Below, in pieces: positions 18,720-28,313 of a stretch of DNA of 37,614 nucleotides. The position numbers and the translations under genes were made by a program. The notes beneath the pieces were generated by a model. That model did no database searches. It worked only from the letters and a program-made list of their open reading frames with translations, and was not told the DNA's origin. Each line of letters starts with the position of its first letter. Positions within the stretch are counted from its first letter, which is position 1. This stretch comes from Candidatus Dojkabacteria bacterium (lineage in GTDB: Bacteria; Patescibacteriota; Dojkabacteria; SC72), in contig JAQVKD010000006.1 in NCBI GenBank assembly GCA_028694805.1, forward strand, positions 1 to 37,614, read 5' to 3'.

Positions 18720-18757
18720 ATATATAGAAATTCAAATTAATTAAACACATTAAAGAT

Positions 18758-19279
18758 ATGGCAATCAGTCGTGATAAAAAGACTGAACTACTCGAAGAGT
18801 ATAAGAAAATTCTCAAAGATCATGAGGGATACTTTTTGGTAAGTTCAGATAATATAGATACTGCTACTGTTACAGAGCTTAAAAAAGAACTAAAGAACAG
18901 TAATGCAAACTTTAGAGTTCTAAAAAACAGTATATTTAAAATAGCCCTACAAGACACAGATCAACCAGTAGAAGTACAAGATTTTGATGGAGCTACAGCA
19001 GTAATATATTTTACGCAAGACCCTACTACACCAGCAAAGTTAGTTAAAGATGTACAGAAAGATACTGAACAGATGGAAGCTAAAGGTGGAGTATATGAAG
19101 ATCAATTCTTAAGTGAAGAGAAAGTAATGCAATTAGCGGAGATTCCATCAAGAGAAGAACTTTTGAGTATGTTGGTTGGAAGTATGAGTGCACCACTAAG
19201 TGGATTTATGAATGCAATTACTGGTAATGTAAGAGGTTTAACTGTTGCCCTTAAGGGTATTACTGAAAAAGAGTCCTAA
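18758..19279 (+). CDS. rplJ: 50S ribosomal protein L10
   Basis: N-terminal L10 pattern and order rplK-rplA-rplJ-rplL. Confidence 0.95.
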   Translation: MAISRDKKTELLEEYKKILKDHEGYFLVSSDNIDTATVTELKKELKNSNANFRVLKNSIFKIALQDTDQPVEVQDFDGATAVIYFTQDPTTPAKLVKDVQKDTEQMEAKGGVYEDQFLSEEKVMQLAEIPSREELLSMLVGSMSAPLSGFMNAITGNVRGLTVALKGITEKES

Positions 19280-19317
19280 ATTTGGATATTAATATTTAAT
19301 TTATATATTTACAAAAA

Positions 19318-19722
19318 ATGGCAGAAGAGAAAAAAGAACTCCCAGAATTAACAGCAGATGCTAAGAAAGTTCTAGAAATGGTTGAAAAAATGACTGTTTT
19401 AGAATTAGCAGATCTTGTTAAGACTATGGAAGACAAATTCGGTGTAAGTGCTGCAGCTCCAGTAGCTATGGCAACAGCTCCTGCAGCAGCCGCAGAAGAG
19501 GTTGAAGAGAAATCAAACTTTAATATTGTATTAAAGGATGGTGGATCAGATAAGATTGCTGTAATCAAAGCAGTAAGAGCTATCACAGAGATGGGTCTTA
19601 AAGAAGCTAAAGATTTAGTAGATACAGCTCCTCAGACTATTAAAGAGGAAGTCGCTAAAGAAGAAGCTGAGGAAATGAAGAAACAGCTTGAAGCAGCAGG
19701 TGCTACAGTTGAATTAGAGTAA
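19318..19722 (+). CDS. rplL: 50S ribosomal protein L7/L12
   Basis: [32 protein letters not shown]. Confidence 0.97.
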   Translation: MAEEKKELPELTADAKKVLEMVEKMTVLELADLVKTMEDKFGVSAAAPVAMATAPAAAAEEVEEKSNFNIVLKDGGSDKIAVIKAVRAITEMGLKEAKDLVDTAPQTIKEEVAKEEAEEMKKQLEAAGATVELE

Positions 19723-19745
19723 TATCTAATTATACCTAGAATATT

Positions 19746-19774
19746 AAAGCCACTCTAAAAGAGTGGCTTTTTGT
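19746..19774. terminator. Rho-independent terminator after rplL, symmetric
   Basis: AAAGCCACTC-TAAAA-GAGTGGCTTTTTG between convergent genes. Confidence 0.9.
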
Positions 19775-19788
19775 TTGCTGATTTTATT

Positions 19789-20172
19789 CTAAAAATTCGT
19801 CGATATCGTAACACTAATTGAATTACTAAAATCTTTTGATCCAATAACTAACAACTTCTCCCCTTTAAAGTTCTCTAAAGGGAATTCAATTTTCTGATCT
19901 GATTCCTCGGTTTCTAACATTTGTTTAATCAAAACTCCACCGCCGGACATCCTCATACTAAAAAATTCATCTAAAATAACAGAGACATCAAAATCTAATG
20001 GAAGTCTGCTTCTAAAATTAGGAATCTCCTCCATAAGATCAAGATAACTAATATGGAATTGTTGTGATTCAAAATCTTTTGGAGTTAAGGTAATAAAGAA
20101 ATCAGTTTCAGGACCACCAAGAATGTCAATTTTACAAACACTTTTATAAGGTTCAGGATCTTTAGTAGCCAT
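19789..20172 (-). CDS. Hypothetical protein (127 aa)
   Basis: Complete ORF; no family recognised. Confidence 0.65.
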   Translation of the reverse strand: MATKDPEPYKSVCKIDILGGPETDFFITLTPKDFESQQFHISYLDLMEEIPNFRSRLPLDFDVSVILDEFFSMRMSGGGVLIKQMLETEESDQKIEFPLENFKGEKLLVIGSKDFSNSISVTISTNF

Positions 20173-20293
20173 TAGTTTATGTCTTATAGTTTAGTTCACC
20201 ACTATATCATCAAATATGGCAAATTTCTATAAAAAAACGTATAATTTAAACAATCTGCTCATAAAAAGCCAATAAATTATCAATAAAGAATAT

Positions 20294-20956
20294 ATGCAAT
20301 ACTCTCCTTTTACAACTTGGATTTTAAGCAATGGGATATCCGACCAGATATTAGAGTTATTAATTGCAGTTACTATATTAGCAACCATTGTTAGTCTTGC
20401 AAGATATATATTCGGTAGTAAATCATATGGAATATATGCTCCAATAATACTAGCAATAGCATATTCATATACAGGATTAAAATATGGTTTAGCTATAACA
20501 GCAATTGTAATAATTACATCACTTCTATCCTACTCTGTCCTGAAGAAGATACGAATGCACTATATAACAAGAATTGCTATTAACTACTGTATACTTACTT
20601 TAGTTCTAATTACCTTCTTAATAGCAGTAAACTACTTAGGTCTAGGACTAGAGAATATGGAAAATGTTCCAGCATTAGCTATGATATCTATAGCTGCTTT
20701 AGGGGAATTTTTTACTAAACAATATATTAAGAAATCATTCAAAAATTCTATATTAATTCTTCTATCAACAATACTAATATCCACTATTGGTTGGTTTGTA
20801 ATAACCAGAAATGTTATCTCTACATATCTTTTTAATAATCTATGGATAATCCCTATTTTGATATTAGTTAATCTACTCATAGGACAATTCAAAGGTTTAC
20901 GTATAAAAGATCTATTTAGATTTAAGTCCATAGTAAGGAGTAAAGATAATGTCTAG
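20294..20956 (+). CDS. Seven-TM membrane protein resembling 7TM_transglut, without a transglutaminase domain
   Basis: Multi-TM; SYGIYAPIILAIAYSYTGLKYGL and C-terminal LIGQFKGLRIKDLFRF resemble the 7TM_transglut pattern; next gene is the matching ATP-grasp. Confidence 0.72.
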   Translation: MQYSPFTTWILSNGISDQILELLIAVTILATIVSLARYIFGSKSYGIYAPIILAIAYSYTGLKYGLAITAIVIITSLLSYSVLKKIRMHYITRIAINYCILTLVLITFLIAVNYLGLGLENMENVPALAMISIAALGEFFTKQYIKKSFKNSILILLSTILISTIGWFVITRNVISTYLFNNLWIIPILILVNLLIGQFKGLRIKDLFRFKSIVRSKDNV

Positions 20957-22418
20957 AAAAAACAGTTTTCAAGATATTCTTGGTTTAAATAGAAGAAATC
21001 AAGAATATGTAAGACCATATAATCCACCATCTGCTAAAAGAATAGCAGATAATAAAATTTTAACTAAAAGAATTTTAGCTAAAGCAGGAATAAATACTCC
21101 AGAGGTATACAAATTAATTAGAAGTAAAAAGCAACTACAGTTCTTAGATTGGGATTCACTACCAAAAAGTTTTGTTATAAAACCTAATAAAGGAACTGGA
21201 GGTAATGGAATAATAGTCTTCTATGGTAAAAAGAAAGATCAGAATATATGGATAAGACCAAGTGGTCAGGTAATGACTCAAAGAGATATATCTCTACATA
21301 TAGAAAATATTTTAGAGGGAAGGTTCTCTATGGGGTCAAAGAAAGATATCGCAATAATAGAAGAAAGAGTCAAAACAGATCCATTACTCAAACAGTACTC
21401 CTTTAAAGGAGTTCCTGACATTAGAATAATATGCTTCAATAATATCCCTATAATGGCTATGACAAGACTTCCAACAAAAAGATCTAACGGTACAGCAAAC
21501 CTTCACTCTGGAGCCATATGTACAGGTATAGACATTGGAACTGGTATTACCACCTACTCTATGCATATGAGTCCAAAAAGTTTAATGAGCGACACATATG
21601 AAATGATTGATAAAACAATGGATCTTAAACAGAACAAAAGCCTAAGTGGTATACAGATACCTGACTGGGATAAGCTTTTAGAAATTGCATTGAAATGTCA
21701 AAAAGCTACAGGTCTTGGATATATCGGTGTAGATATCGCAATAGATAGAGATAAAGGACCTGTTGTATTTGAAGTTAATGCTAGACCAGGTCTTGGTATT
21801 CAGGTAGCCAATCAAACAGGATTAAGATGGAGATTGGAAAAAGCTAGAGGATTAGATATAAAAAGTATAAAACATGGTATGAGGTTAGGCAAAAATCTCT
21901 TTGGTGGAGAGGTTGAAGAAAGTATTGAATCTATAAGTGGTCGTAAGGTTGTAAATATAGTAGAAAAAGTGAATGTCTATCATAAACCTGCTGTATCTAT
22001 GAGAAAAAGAAAACAAAAAATTAAAGTTGATAAGGAAATTGTTAATGCTTTTATGGATACAGGAATACTAACGTCTCGTATTTCAAGTAGCTTAAGTAAT
22101 AGAATAGGATTTAGAGAGGCTATCAAATACTTTAAAACTATAGATATACCTAATAATTTTGATAGCTTTAAAGATGCTCAGGACTACATTGATACTAAAG
22201 GTCAGGAGATTATTAAACATGATGATATTTTACGTTTAGCTAAAATAACAGAAGATGGAAAAATTCACATAAGACCAGTTATTAAAATAACTATAAAAAT
22301 AGGTAAAGACGTTAGAGATATAGAAACAGTTGTTACAGATGACATAATCTATCCCCTAGTAATTGGAAGGTCTGAACTTTCTGGTTACTTGGTTGATACA
22401 ACTAAAACATTTAAATAA
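20949..22418 (+). CDS. ATP-grasp (alpha-L-glutamate ligase-like) fused to C-terminal retropepsin-like (PF05618-type) domain
   Basis: N-term PKSFVIKPNKGTGGNGI and VVFEVNARPGLGIQVANQTG; C-term FMDTGILTSRISS and YPLVIGRSELSGYLVDTTKTF. AAGGAG SD upstream. Confidence 0.82.
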   Translation: MSRKNSFQDILGLNRRNQEYVRPYNPPSAKRIADNKILTKRILAKAGINTPEVYKLIRSKKQLQFLDWDSLPKSFVIKPNKGTGGNGIIVFYGKKKDQNIWIRPSGQVMTQRDISLHIENILEGRFSMGSKKDIAIIEERVKTDPLLKQYSFKGVPDIRIICFNNIPIMAMTRLPTKRSNGTANLHSGAICTGIDIGTGITTYSMHMSPKSLMSDTYEMIDKTMDLKQNKSLSGIQIPDWDKLLEIALKCQKATGLGYIGVDIAIDRDKGPVVFEVNARPGLGIQVANQTGLRWRLEKARGLDIKSIKHGMRLGKNLFGGEVEESIESISGRKVVNIVEKVNVYHKPAVSMRKRKQKIKVDKEIVNAFMDTGILTSRISSSLSNRIGFREAIKYFKTIDIPNNFDSFKDAQDYIDTKGQEIIKHDDILRLAKITEDGKIHIRPVIKITIKIGKDVRDIETVVTDDIIYPLVIGRSELSGYLVDTTKTFK

Positions 22419-22426
22419 ATATAAAT

Positions 22427-23413
22427 ATGAAAGAATATAAAGACTATTTACAAGAAGCTGGTAATGTACACTTAGCATACTATGTCGAAGCTGCAGATAT
22501 TTTAGGCATTGAATATAAAATTCTTGTTCATAGACTATTAGCACAATTTAAATACGGAGAGAAGATCTGGTATATAATCAATACAGCAACACCACTTACT
22601 AACTCTCCTTCAGCTACTATTGCAAAAAGAAAAAACTTAACAAATCTTGTTTTAGAGAATTCCAAGCTTCCAGTACCAAAACAAGTTCCACTATATAGTG
22701 CTATAGATGCAATAAAATTCTTTGATACATATAAAAGAGTTGTTATAAAACCATCTCAACAATTAGGAGGGATTGGTATTACTCTACTTCCTAATACTGA
22801 AGAAGATGTAATTGAAGCATTTAAAATCGCTAAAGAAAAAACACATGCCAAAGGTGGTGCAGATGTTTTAGGTGAAGAATTTATAGATGGCCAAAACTAT
22901 AGACTTCTTGTACTTGGAGATAATGTAATTGGAGCAGTAAGAAGAAAAGCTGCCCATGTTATTGGAGATGGTCAACATACAATACAAGAGCTTGTCGATA
23001 TATCTAATTCTCAAAGAGAAAGAGATATATTAAAACCTATAAAACTCGATAATGAAGTCAATCTAAGATTGAACGAGTTGGATATGAAATTAGATTCTAT
23101 ACCAGAATATGGTCAAGAAATAATTTTAAGATATAGCTGCAATCTAACTACAGGAGGAACAACAGAAGAGTGCATATCTGAAGTCGGAAATTACTATAAA
23201 GATCTGGCTGTTAAGGCCATAAAATCTCTTGGAATGGAATTTGGTGGAGTAGATATAATAACACCAGATATTACAAATGAGGCTAAGTGTGCAATAAATG
23301 AAATTAACTATAATCCGGGACTTAGATTACACTATAAAGTTGATAAAGGAGAAGTTGTAAAAGTAGCTATCCCAATAATGGAATATATTAGAAACAAATA
23401 CCTAAATTCTTAA
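22427..23413 (+). CDS. ATP-grasp ligase, cyanophycin-synthetase/GshF-like
   Basis: RVVIKPSQQLGGIGITL, HVIGDGQHTIQELVD, NLTTGGTTEE, INEINYNPGL. Confidence 0.85.
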   Translation: MKEYKDYLQEAGNVHLAYYVEAADILGIEYKILVHRLLAQFKYGEKIWYIINTATPLTNSPSATIAKRKNLTNLVLENSKLPVPKQVPLYSAIDAIKFFDTYKRVVIKPSQQLGGIGITLLPNTEEDVIEAFKIAKEKTHAKGGADVLGEEFIDGQNYRLLVLGDNVIGAVRRKAAHVIGDGQHTIQELVDISNSQRERDILKPIKLDNEVNLRLNELDMKLDSIPEYGQEIILRYSCNLTTGGTTEECISEVGNYYKDLAVKAIKSLGMEFGGVDIITPDITNEAKCAINEINYNPGLRLHYKVDKGEVVKVAIPIMEYIRNKYLNS

Positions 23414-23422
23414 ACTCAATAT

Positions 23423-25132
23423 ATGACAGAAGTAAAAACAGTACAAGGACTAAATCTAGAATCCCCTATTACACTAGTAAAGATTAAAGACGTTAGAAAA
23501 AATGAGAATATTAAAAAGATTTTAGATCTTATCAAAAGTTTTCATCCAATATTTCTAGAAAATTATGAATTTAATGACGAAGGCTTAACTATAAGCTCTA
23601 AATTACCATCTATATGGAGAATATCTGCAGAAAAAATTCAGAAACTAAGTAAAGATGAAATTTCCTATGAAGAAGCACAAGAATATCTTGTAGAAAAAGT
23701 GATAAAGATGCAGATAAAATCAATGTCAACAATACCAATTTTATACAAAGCACAAAACTTAGGCTATGAAACGACTCTAACCGTAGCTGATGATGAAATA
23801 ATACCAGGAGTAAGTGAAGGGTTTGGCTTTAAATGGAACAGATACTATACAATTGGATGCGGAAAAGGTTCACAAGTAACATGCTCAATATCTTCAACCA
23901 AAGATTCTACTTTTGGTAAAAATATTCAACAAGATAAATGGACAACCAATAAATTAATTCAGAAATTAGGATTACCTTTACCAAAATGGCAAATTATCAC
24001 CTCAAAAGAGGAAATTGATAATATATGGGATCAATATGAAAAACCTTTAGTAATTAAACCAACAGGTTTAACAGGAGGACATGGTGTAACAGTTGGGATC
24101 GATACTAAAGAAAAAGCATACAAAGCTTTTGAATATGCAATAAAAGCCTGCCAATCAAAGGATAGAAAAGAGTGGCAAAAAAAGATAATGATACAGGAAC
24201 AAGCACAAGGAGACAGTAGTGGTGCAGATTACAGGCTTCTTGTAATAAATGGACAACTAAAAGTTTGTACAAAGAGAATTCCAGCATTTATAACAGGAGA
24301 TGGTGAACACAATATTGAAGAATTAATTAATATAACGAATGAAGACCCAAGAAGAGATATTAATAATCCATCACATATATTAAAACCCATAGAAATTGAC
24401 GATCCTTTAATAGATCTAGTAAAACAACAAAATCTAACTCTACAATCTGTACCAAATAAAGATCAAAAAATATATGTTCGAAATGTAGCAAGTATGAGTC
24501 GAGGTGGAATTACAGAAGATTATACTAATAAGGTCTCTTCGGAAATTAAAAGTATTGTCGAATCTATAGCTAGTACTCTACATGTATTTGCAATGGGAGC
24601 AGATATTATCTGCAATGACATATCTAAACCTCTTACAAAAGATAATGGCGCGATATTAGAGGTTAATACTATGCCAGAATCATATCTTAACTTTTTCCCT
24701 GTAATAGGAGAAGAACAAACAGAAGCACTACACTACTATATAACTCAATTATTAAAAGACAACCATACGGAAAGAATTGTAAGTATCGGGCAGAGTACAA
24801 ACGATATCCCTACTCTACTAAAACAGAAAAGGTTAATAAAAGATGGTTCAAATATTGGAGTATATAGAAATCAGAAAATTATCATAAATAATTCTGAATT
24901 TAATGATAATATTGAAACATGGAAAGCTATCGAAGCATTAAAGATTAACGCTCTATTAGATACCATAGTTTTAGAATATAGGGATGTAGACGAAGTAAAA
25001 GAGCATGGATTAGGTTTTGATAGAATAGATCTACTACTATTAACAAAAGATATTACAAAAGATAAAGAAATTATGAAAACTCTGAAAAAATATAAAAGGA
25101 AAGGATATATTAAAAAATTTAAGATAATATAG
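23423..25132 (+). CDS. ATP-grasp ligase, cyanophycin-synthetase-like, with degenerate Mur-ligase-like C-terminus
   Basis: KPLVIKPTGLTGGHGVTVG, FITGDGEHNIEELI, ILEVNTMPES; tail LDTIVLEYRDVDEVKEHGLGFDRIDLLLL without a P-loop. Confidence 0.82.
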   Translation: MTEVKTVQGLNLESPITLVKIKDVRKNENIKKILDLIKSFHPIFLENYEFNDEGLTISSKLPSIWRISAEKIQKLSKDEISYEEAQEYLVEKVIKMQIKSMSTIPILYKAQNLGYETTLTVADDEIIPGVSEGFGFKWNRYYTIGCGKGSQVTCSISSTKDSTFGKNIQQDKWTTNKLIQKLGLPLPKWQIITSKEEIDNIWDQYEKPLVIKPTGLTGGHGVTVGIDTKEKAYKAFEYAIKACQSKDRKEWQKKIMIQEQAQGDSSGADYRLLVINGQLKVCTKRIPAFITGDGEHNIEELINITNEDPRRDINNPSHILKPIEIDDPLIDLVKQQNLTLQSVPNKDQKIYVRNVASMSRGGITEDYTNKVSSEIKSIVESIASTLHVFAMGADIICNDISKPLTKDNGAILEVNTMPESYLNFFPVIGEEQTEALHYYITQLLKDNHTERIVSIGQSTNDIPTLLKQKRLIKDGSNIGVYRNQKIIINNSEFNDNIETWKAIEALKINALLDTIVLEYRDVDEVKEHGLGFDRIDLLLLTKDITKDKEIMKTLKKYKRKGYIKKFKII

Positions 25133-25135
25133 GAT

Positions 25136-26089
25136 ATGAAATATTTAATAATTGATAAAGAACATAGAGTAAAGGGAACACGTACTGGACAGTATGCTAC
25201 AGCAGTTGAAAGATTAATGACAGAAATAGCAAATAAGAATATCTCCTATAGTTTCGCATACAATACCCAAATAGAATTTATATTAAAAGATGGTGAAACA
25301 TCGATTCGAATAGCTGGAGTAGACATAACAGAATACTCACATATTATCTTTAGAAGCCACAATCTTTACAATCCAAAAGAGTATGAAACAAAGAGATTAA
25401 TAATAGATTGGACTGATCATTACAATAGATCAAACAGAAGAAACAAAATATTAGTTCAAAATAGTGAGGCTATAAAAAACATACCATACTACAACAAAAT
25501 CTTTACTGCACAATTTTGTTCTACACATAAAATACCATATTTTGATACGTATTACCGTACAGATGGCCTATATATTAATAGGTCTGTCCTAGAGAACTAC
25601 CCTATAATTATAAAAGAGTACTCTGGGGTAAATAGAGTTGATAAGAAATTTGGAAAAGAAATTATTAAAAAGAATGTATATAAACTCAATTCTGCAAAAG
25701 ATTTAAATAATAAATATTTAAAGAATCAAGATCTTACTAATTTCTTTTTACAAGAGTTTAGTACTACTCCAGAGGATATTAGGGTCTTTGTTAAACTTGG
25801 AAAAGTTATTGCTGGATGGAGAAGAGAGGCTTCAACTGGTTTTATGACAGTAAATAAAGGAATTTATAGTATGTATAATACTCCTAGTGATGAAATTAGA
25901 GAAATAGCAGAGAAGTTTGCTAAAGAGATAAATGCAGATTTTATGGCAGTAGATTTTATGTTTAAAGATGGAAAACCTTATGTACAAGAAATAAGTTTAC
26001 ACCCAGGATTTAAAGCATATGAAACAAAAATAGAAGGAGAAACTCCTATAAATATAGCTGAAGCAATAGTTACTGCGTTCAGAGATTAG
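25136..26089 (+). CDS. RimK-like ATP-grasp ligase
   Basis: YPIIIKEYSGVNRVDKKFGKE, EDIRVFVKLGKVIAGWRREA, VDFMFKDGKPYVQEISLHPGFKAYE. Confidence 0.78.
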   Translation: MKYLIIDKEHRVKGTRTGQYATAVERLMTEIANKNISYSFAYNTQIEFILKDGETSIRIAGVDITEYSHIIFRSHNLYNPKEYETKRLIIDWTDHYNRSNRRNKILVQNSEAIKNIPYYNKIFTAQFCSTHKIPYFDTYYRTDGLYINRSVLENYPIIIKEYSGVNRVDKKFGKEIIKKNVYKLNSAKDLNNKYLKNQDLTNFFLQEFSTTPEDIRVFVKLGKVIAGWRREASTGFMTVNKGIYSMYNTPSDEIREIAEKFAKEINADFMAVDFMFKDGKPYVQEISLHPGFKAYETKIEGETPINIAEAIVTAFRD

Positions 26090-27245
26090 CTTTCTTAAAT
26101 ATCTCATTCCATAACTCTTTAGTAGGAACTATCTTAGGTTTTGGAATAAGCCCTTCATCAACCCATTTTGCTCTCGTTAAATCTATCTTCCCAGCATAAA
26201 GCTTTTCATACATATTGATATCTGATGCTAAAGCCTTCTTAACTTTTCTAAATCCCCTAAAATATACTAAATCTTTTGCATATATTCCTGGATAACTTGT
26301 ATCCCCTAGTCCCCTCTTAACTCTATATGCAATATCCCATGCAGAATATTTAAGAAAAGTTCCTGAAAGAGCATTATATAACTCTCTAAATGATAACTTC
26401 TCACCTAAGTATATAGCCCATACCATACCAGCTTTCTTTTTTAACCATGTATCTGTAAGATATCCCATAGATTCTTCATTCCAAGTAGCAAGACCTTCCT
26501 CTATATCTAAATATGATGACAAATTTGCATTTCCAAGAGCTGGGAAGCCAGTATTAAAGCCATTAACAGACCTTAATACATGAGTACCAACTTCATGTAT
26601 CAAAGTCTTCTTTAACTTAAACTCCGACTTTGTAATATCTTGATCTACAAGAATCTGTTTACGCTTAATTCCAACCTTAATTCCATTTTTAGAAATATTT
26701 TTAGATGGTGCAATTGACCAACCATCTAAACCCAAATTATCAAAAACTATATTAAAAACCTTTTCTATCTGCTCATAGTTCAACATCTTTCCCCTATTTA
26801 TCTTTTTGCTATTTATTACACTATATTTATCAAGTTTACCCCTTAGAACTCTAGCGGAGTTTCTAAATAGTTGGGATGTCGGATTCTTATATTTTTTCAA
26901 TGATAACTCTGTAATAAGTTCATTATTACCAACATTATGCATTAAATCACTAGCTAACTTCTTATCCTCTATTAATTGAAGATAGAAATCAGAGATTCTT
27001 GGATCAACATCAGAAATACTTTGTAGATTAGAAAGCTCTTTAAATATCTGATCATTTTTATTACTTACTACCTTATACTCAAAATATGGATCATAGTTAT
27101 CAGATTCAAAAAATTTCTTCTTTTCCTCCTTTAGATTTATAGGAGTAAAAACAAGACTTAGAGGGATTCTTAATTGCTGAAGAATATTAGTAACTTCATC
27201 TAGAGATAATTCTTTTTTGGCTTTACGACTGAATATATCAAGCAT
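26079..27245 (-). CDS. DUF1704 / MATCAP-like zinc metallopeptidase (start placed at MLDIFSRK; track ORF extends to 27284)
   Basis: LIHEVGTHVLRSVNG and YLDIEEGLATWNEE match the HExxxH...EEGLA pattern; AKDLVYFRGFRKV downstream. Confidence 0.85.
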   Translation of the reverse strand: MLDIFSRKAKKELSLDEVTNILQQLRIPLSLVFTPINLKEEKKKFFESDNYDPYFEYKVVSNKNDQIFKELSNLQSISDVDPRISDFYLQLIEDKKLASDLMHNVGNNELITELSLKKYKNPTSQLFRNSARVLRGKLDKYSVINSKKINRGKMLNYEQIEKVFNIVFDNLGLDGWSIAPSKNISKNGIKVGIKRKQILVDQDITKSEFKLKKTLIHEVGTHVLRSVNGFNTGFPALGNANLSSYLDIEEGLATWNEESMGYLTDTWLKKKAGMVWAIYLGEKLSFRELYNALSGTFLKYSAWDIAYRVKRGLGDTSYPGIYAKDLVYFRGFRKVKKALASDINMYEKLYAGKIDLTRAKWVDEGLIPKPKIVPTKELWNEIFKKANL

Positions 27246-27258
27246 ATATAATAATACA

Positions 27259-28275
27259 CTAAGTAATACTCTTTTCAAACACAAATACTCTATTACTAGA
27301 ATTGAGAAGTTCTAAAGCAATACCAGTACCTTTAGCAACACAATATATTGGCTCATCTGCAATATATACCGGAACACCAGTGGCTTTTGTAATTAATCTA
27401 TCAAAGTTCCTGAGTTGTGCAGTTCCACCACTCATAGCCATACCACGATCTATAATATCAGCCGATAGTTCTGGAGGTGTCTGTTCTAATACTCCCTTTA
27501 TAGATTGTATGATCTTTCTTAAAGGACTTTTTACAGCCTGTGCGATGTCATTTGAGTTAACCATAACAGCCTTAGGAACTCCGGCTCCAATATCTCTTCC
27601 TCTTACTTCCATTTCTAAAGGTTTAGAAACCTCCAATGCAGAGCCAATTTCAAATTTAACTTTTTCAGCAGTCTGCTCCCCTATTAAAATACCCTTTCTT
27701 TTCCTCATATATGCAATTATTGCTTCATTAATAGCATCACCTGCAACCCTTAAAGAATCATATTTAACAATCCCATCAAGAGAAATTACAGCAATCTCAG
27801 AAGTACCTCCTCCCATATTTACAATCATATTCCCTGATGATGTCTCTATTGGTAATTCTGCCCCTAATGCGGCAAGCAACGGTTCCGGTAATAGAGTTAT
27901 ATTCTTAGCTCCTGCAGAACTTGCAGCTTTTAATACAGCTCTTTGCTCTACAGTAGTAATCCCAGCAGGAACACTAATTACTACATCTGGTTTAAAAAAT
28001 CTTGATTTACCAAGAGCTTTATCAAAAAAATATTTTAACAAAGCTTCAGTTACCCTTGAATCTGCAATAACTCCATTACGTAAAGGCCTCTTTGTTACAA
28101 TATTGTCAGGAGTCTTCCCTATCATCTCTTTTGCCTCTGTTCCTACAGCAACAACTTTGTAATTATTTATATCAATAGCTACAACTGTTGGTTCAACAAA
28201 GACAATACCTTCACCCTGTACATAAACAACAGAGTTTGCAGTACCAAGATCCACTCCTAGTTTCTTTCCTATCAT
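27259..28275 (-). CDS. Second MreB/Mbl-like actin homologue
   Basis: KLGVDLGTANSVVYVQGEGIVFVEPTVVAID, NMGGGTSEIAVISL, AMSGGTAQLRNFD. Confidence 0.95.
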   Translation of the reverse strand: MIGKKLGVDLGTANSVVYVQGEGIVFVEPTVVAIDINNYKVVAVGTEAKEMIGKTPDNIVTKRPLRNGVIADSRVTEALLKYFFDKALGKSRFFKPDVVISVPAGITTVEQRAVLKAASSAGAKNITLLPEPLLAALGAELPIETSSGNMIVNMGGGTSEIAVISLDGIVKYDSLRVAGDAINEAIIAYMRKRKGILIGEQTAEKVKFEIGSALEVSKPLEMEVRGRDIGAGVPKAVMVNSNDIAQAVKSPLRKIIQSIKGVLEQTPPELSADIIDRGMAMSGGTAQLRNFDRLITKATGVPVYIADEPIYCVAKGTGIALELLNSSNRVFVFEKSIT

Positions 28276-28313
28276 ACTGACATTATACCAATTTATGCTA
28301 TACTAACAATACA
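28276..28313. promoter_or_regulatory. Interlocked divergent promoters (mreB2 minus / PEGA gene plus)
   Basis: Plus CTGACA-N16-TATACT (ext -10 TGC), 9 nt to ATG; minus TTGTTA-N16-TATAAT (ext -10 TGG), 6 nt to ATG. Confidence 0.6.
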
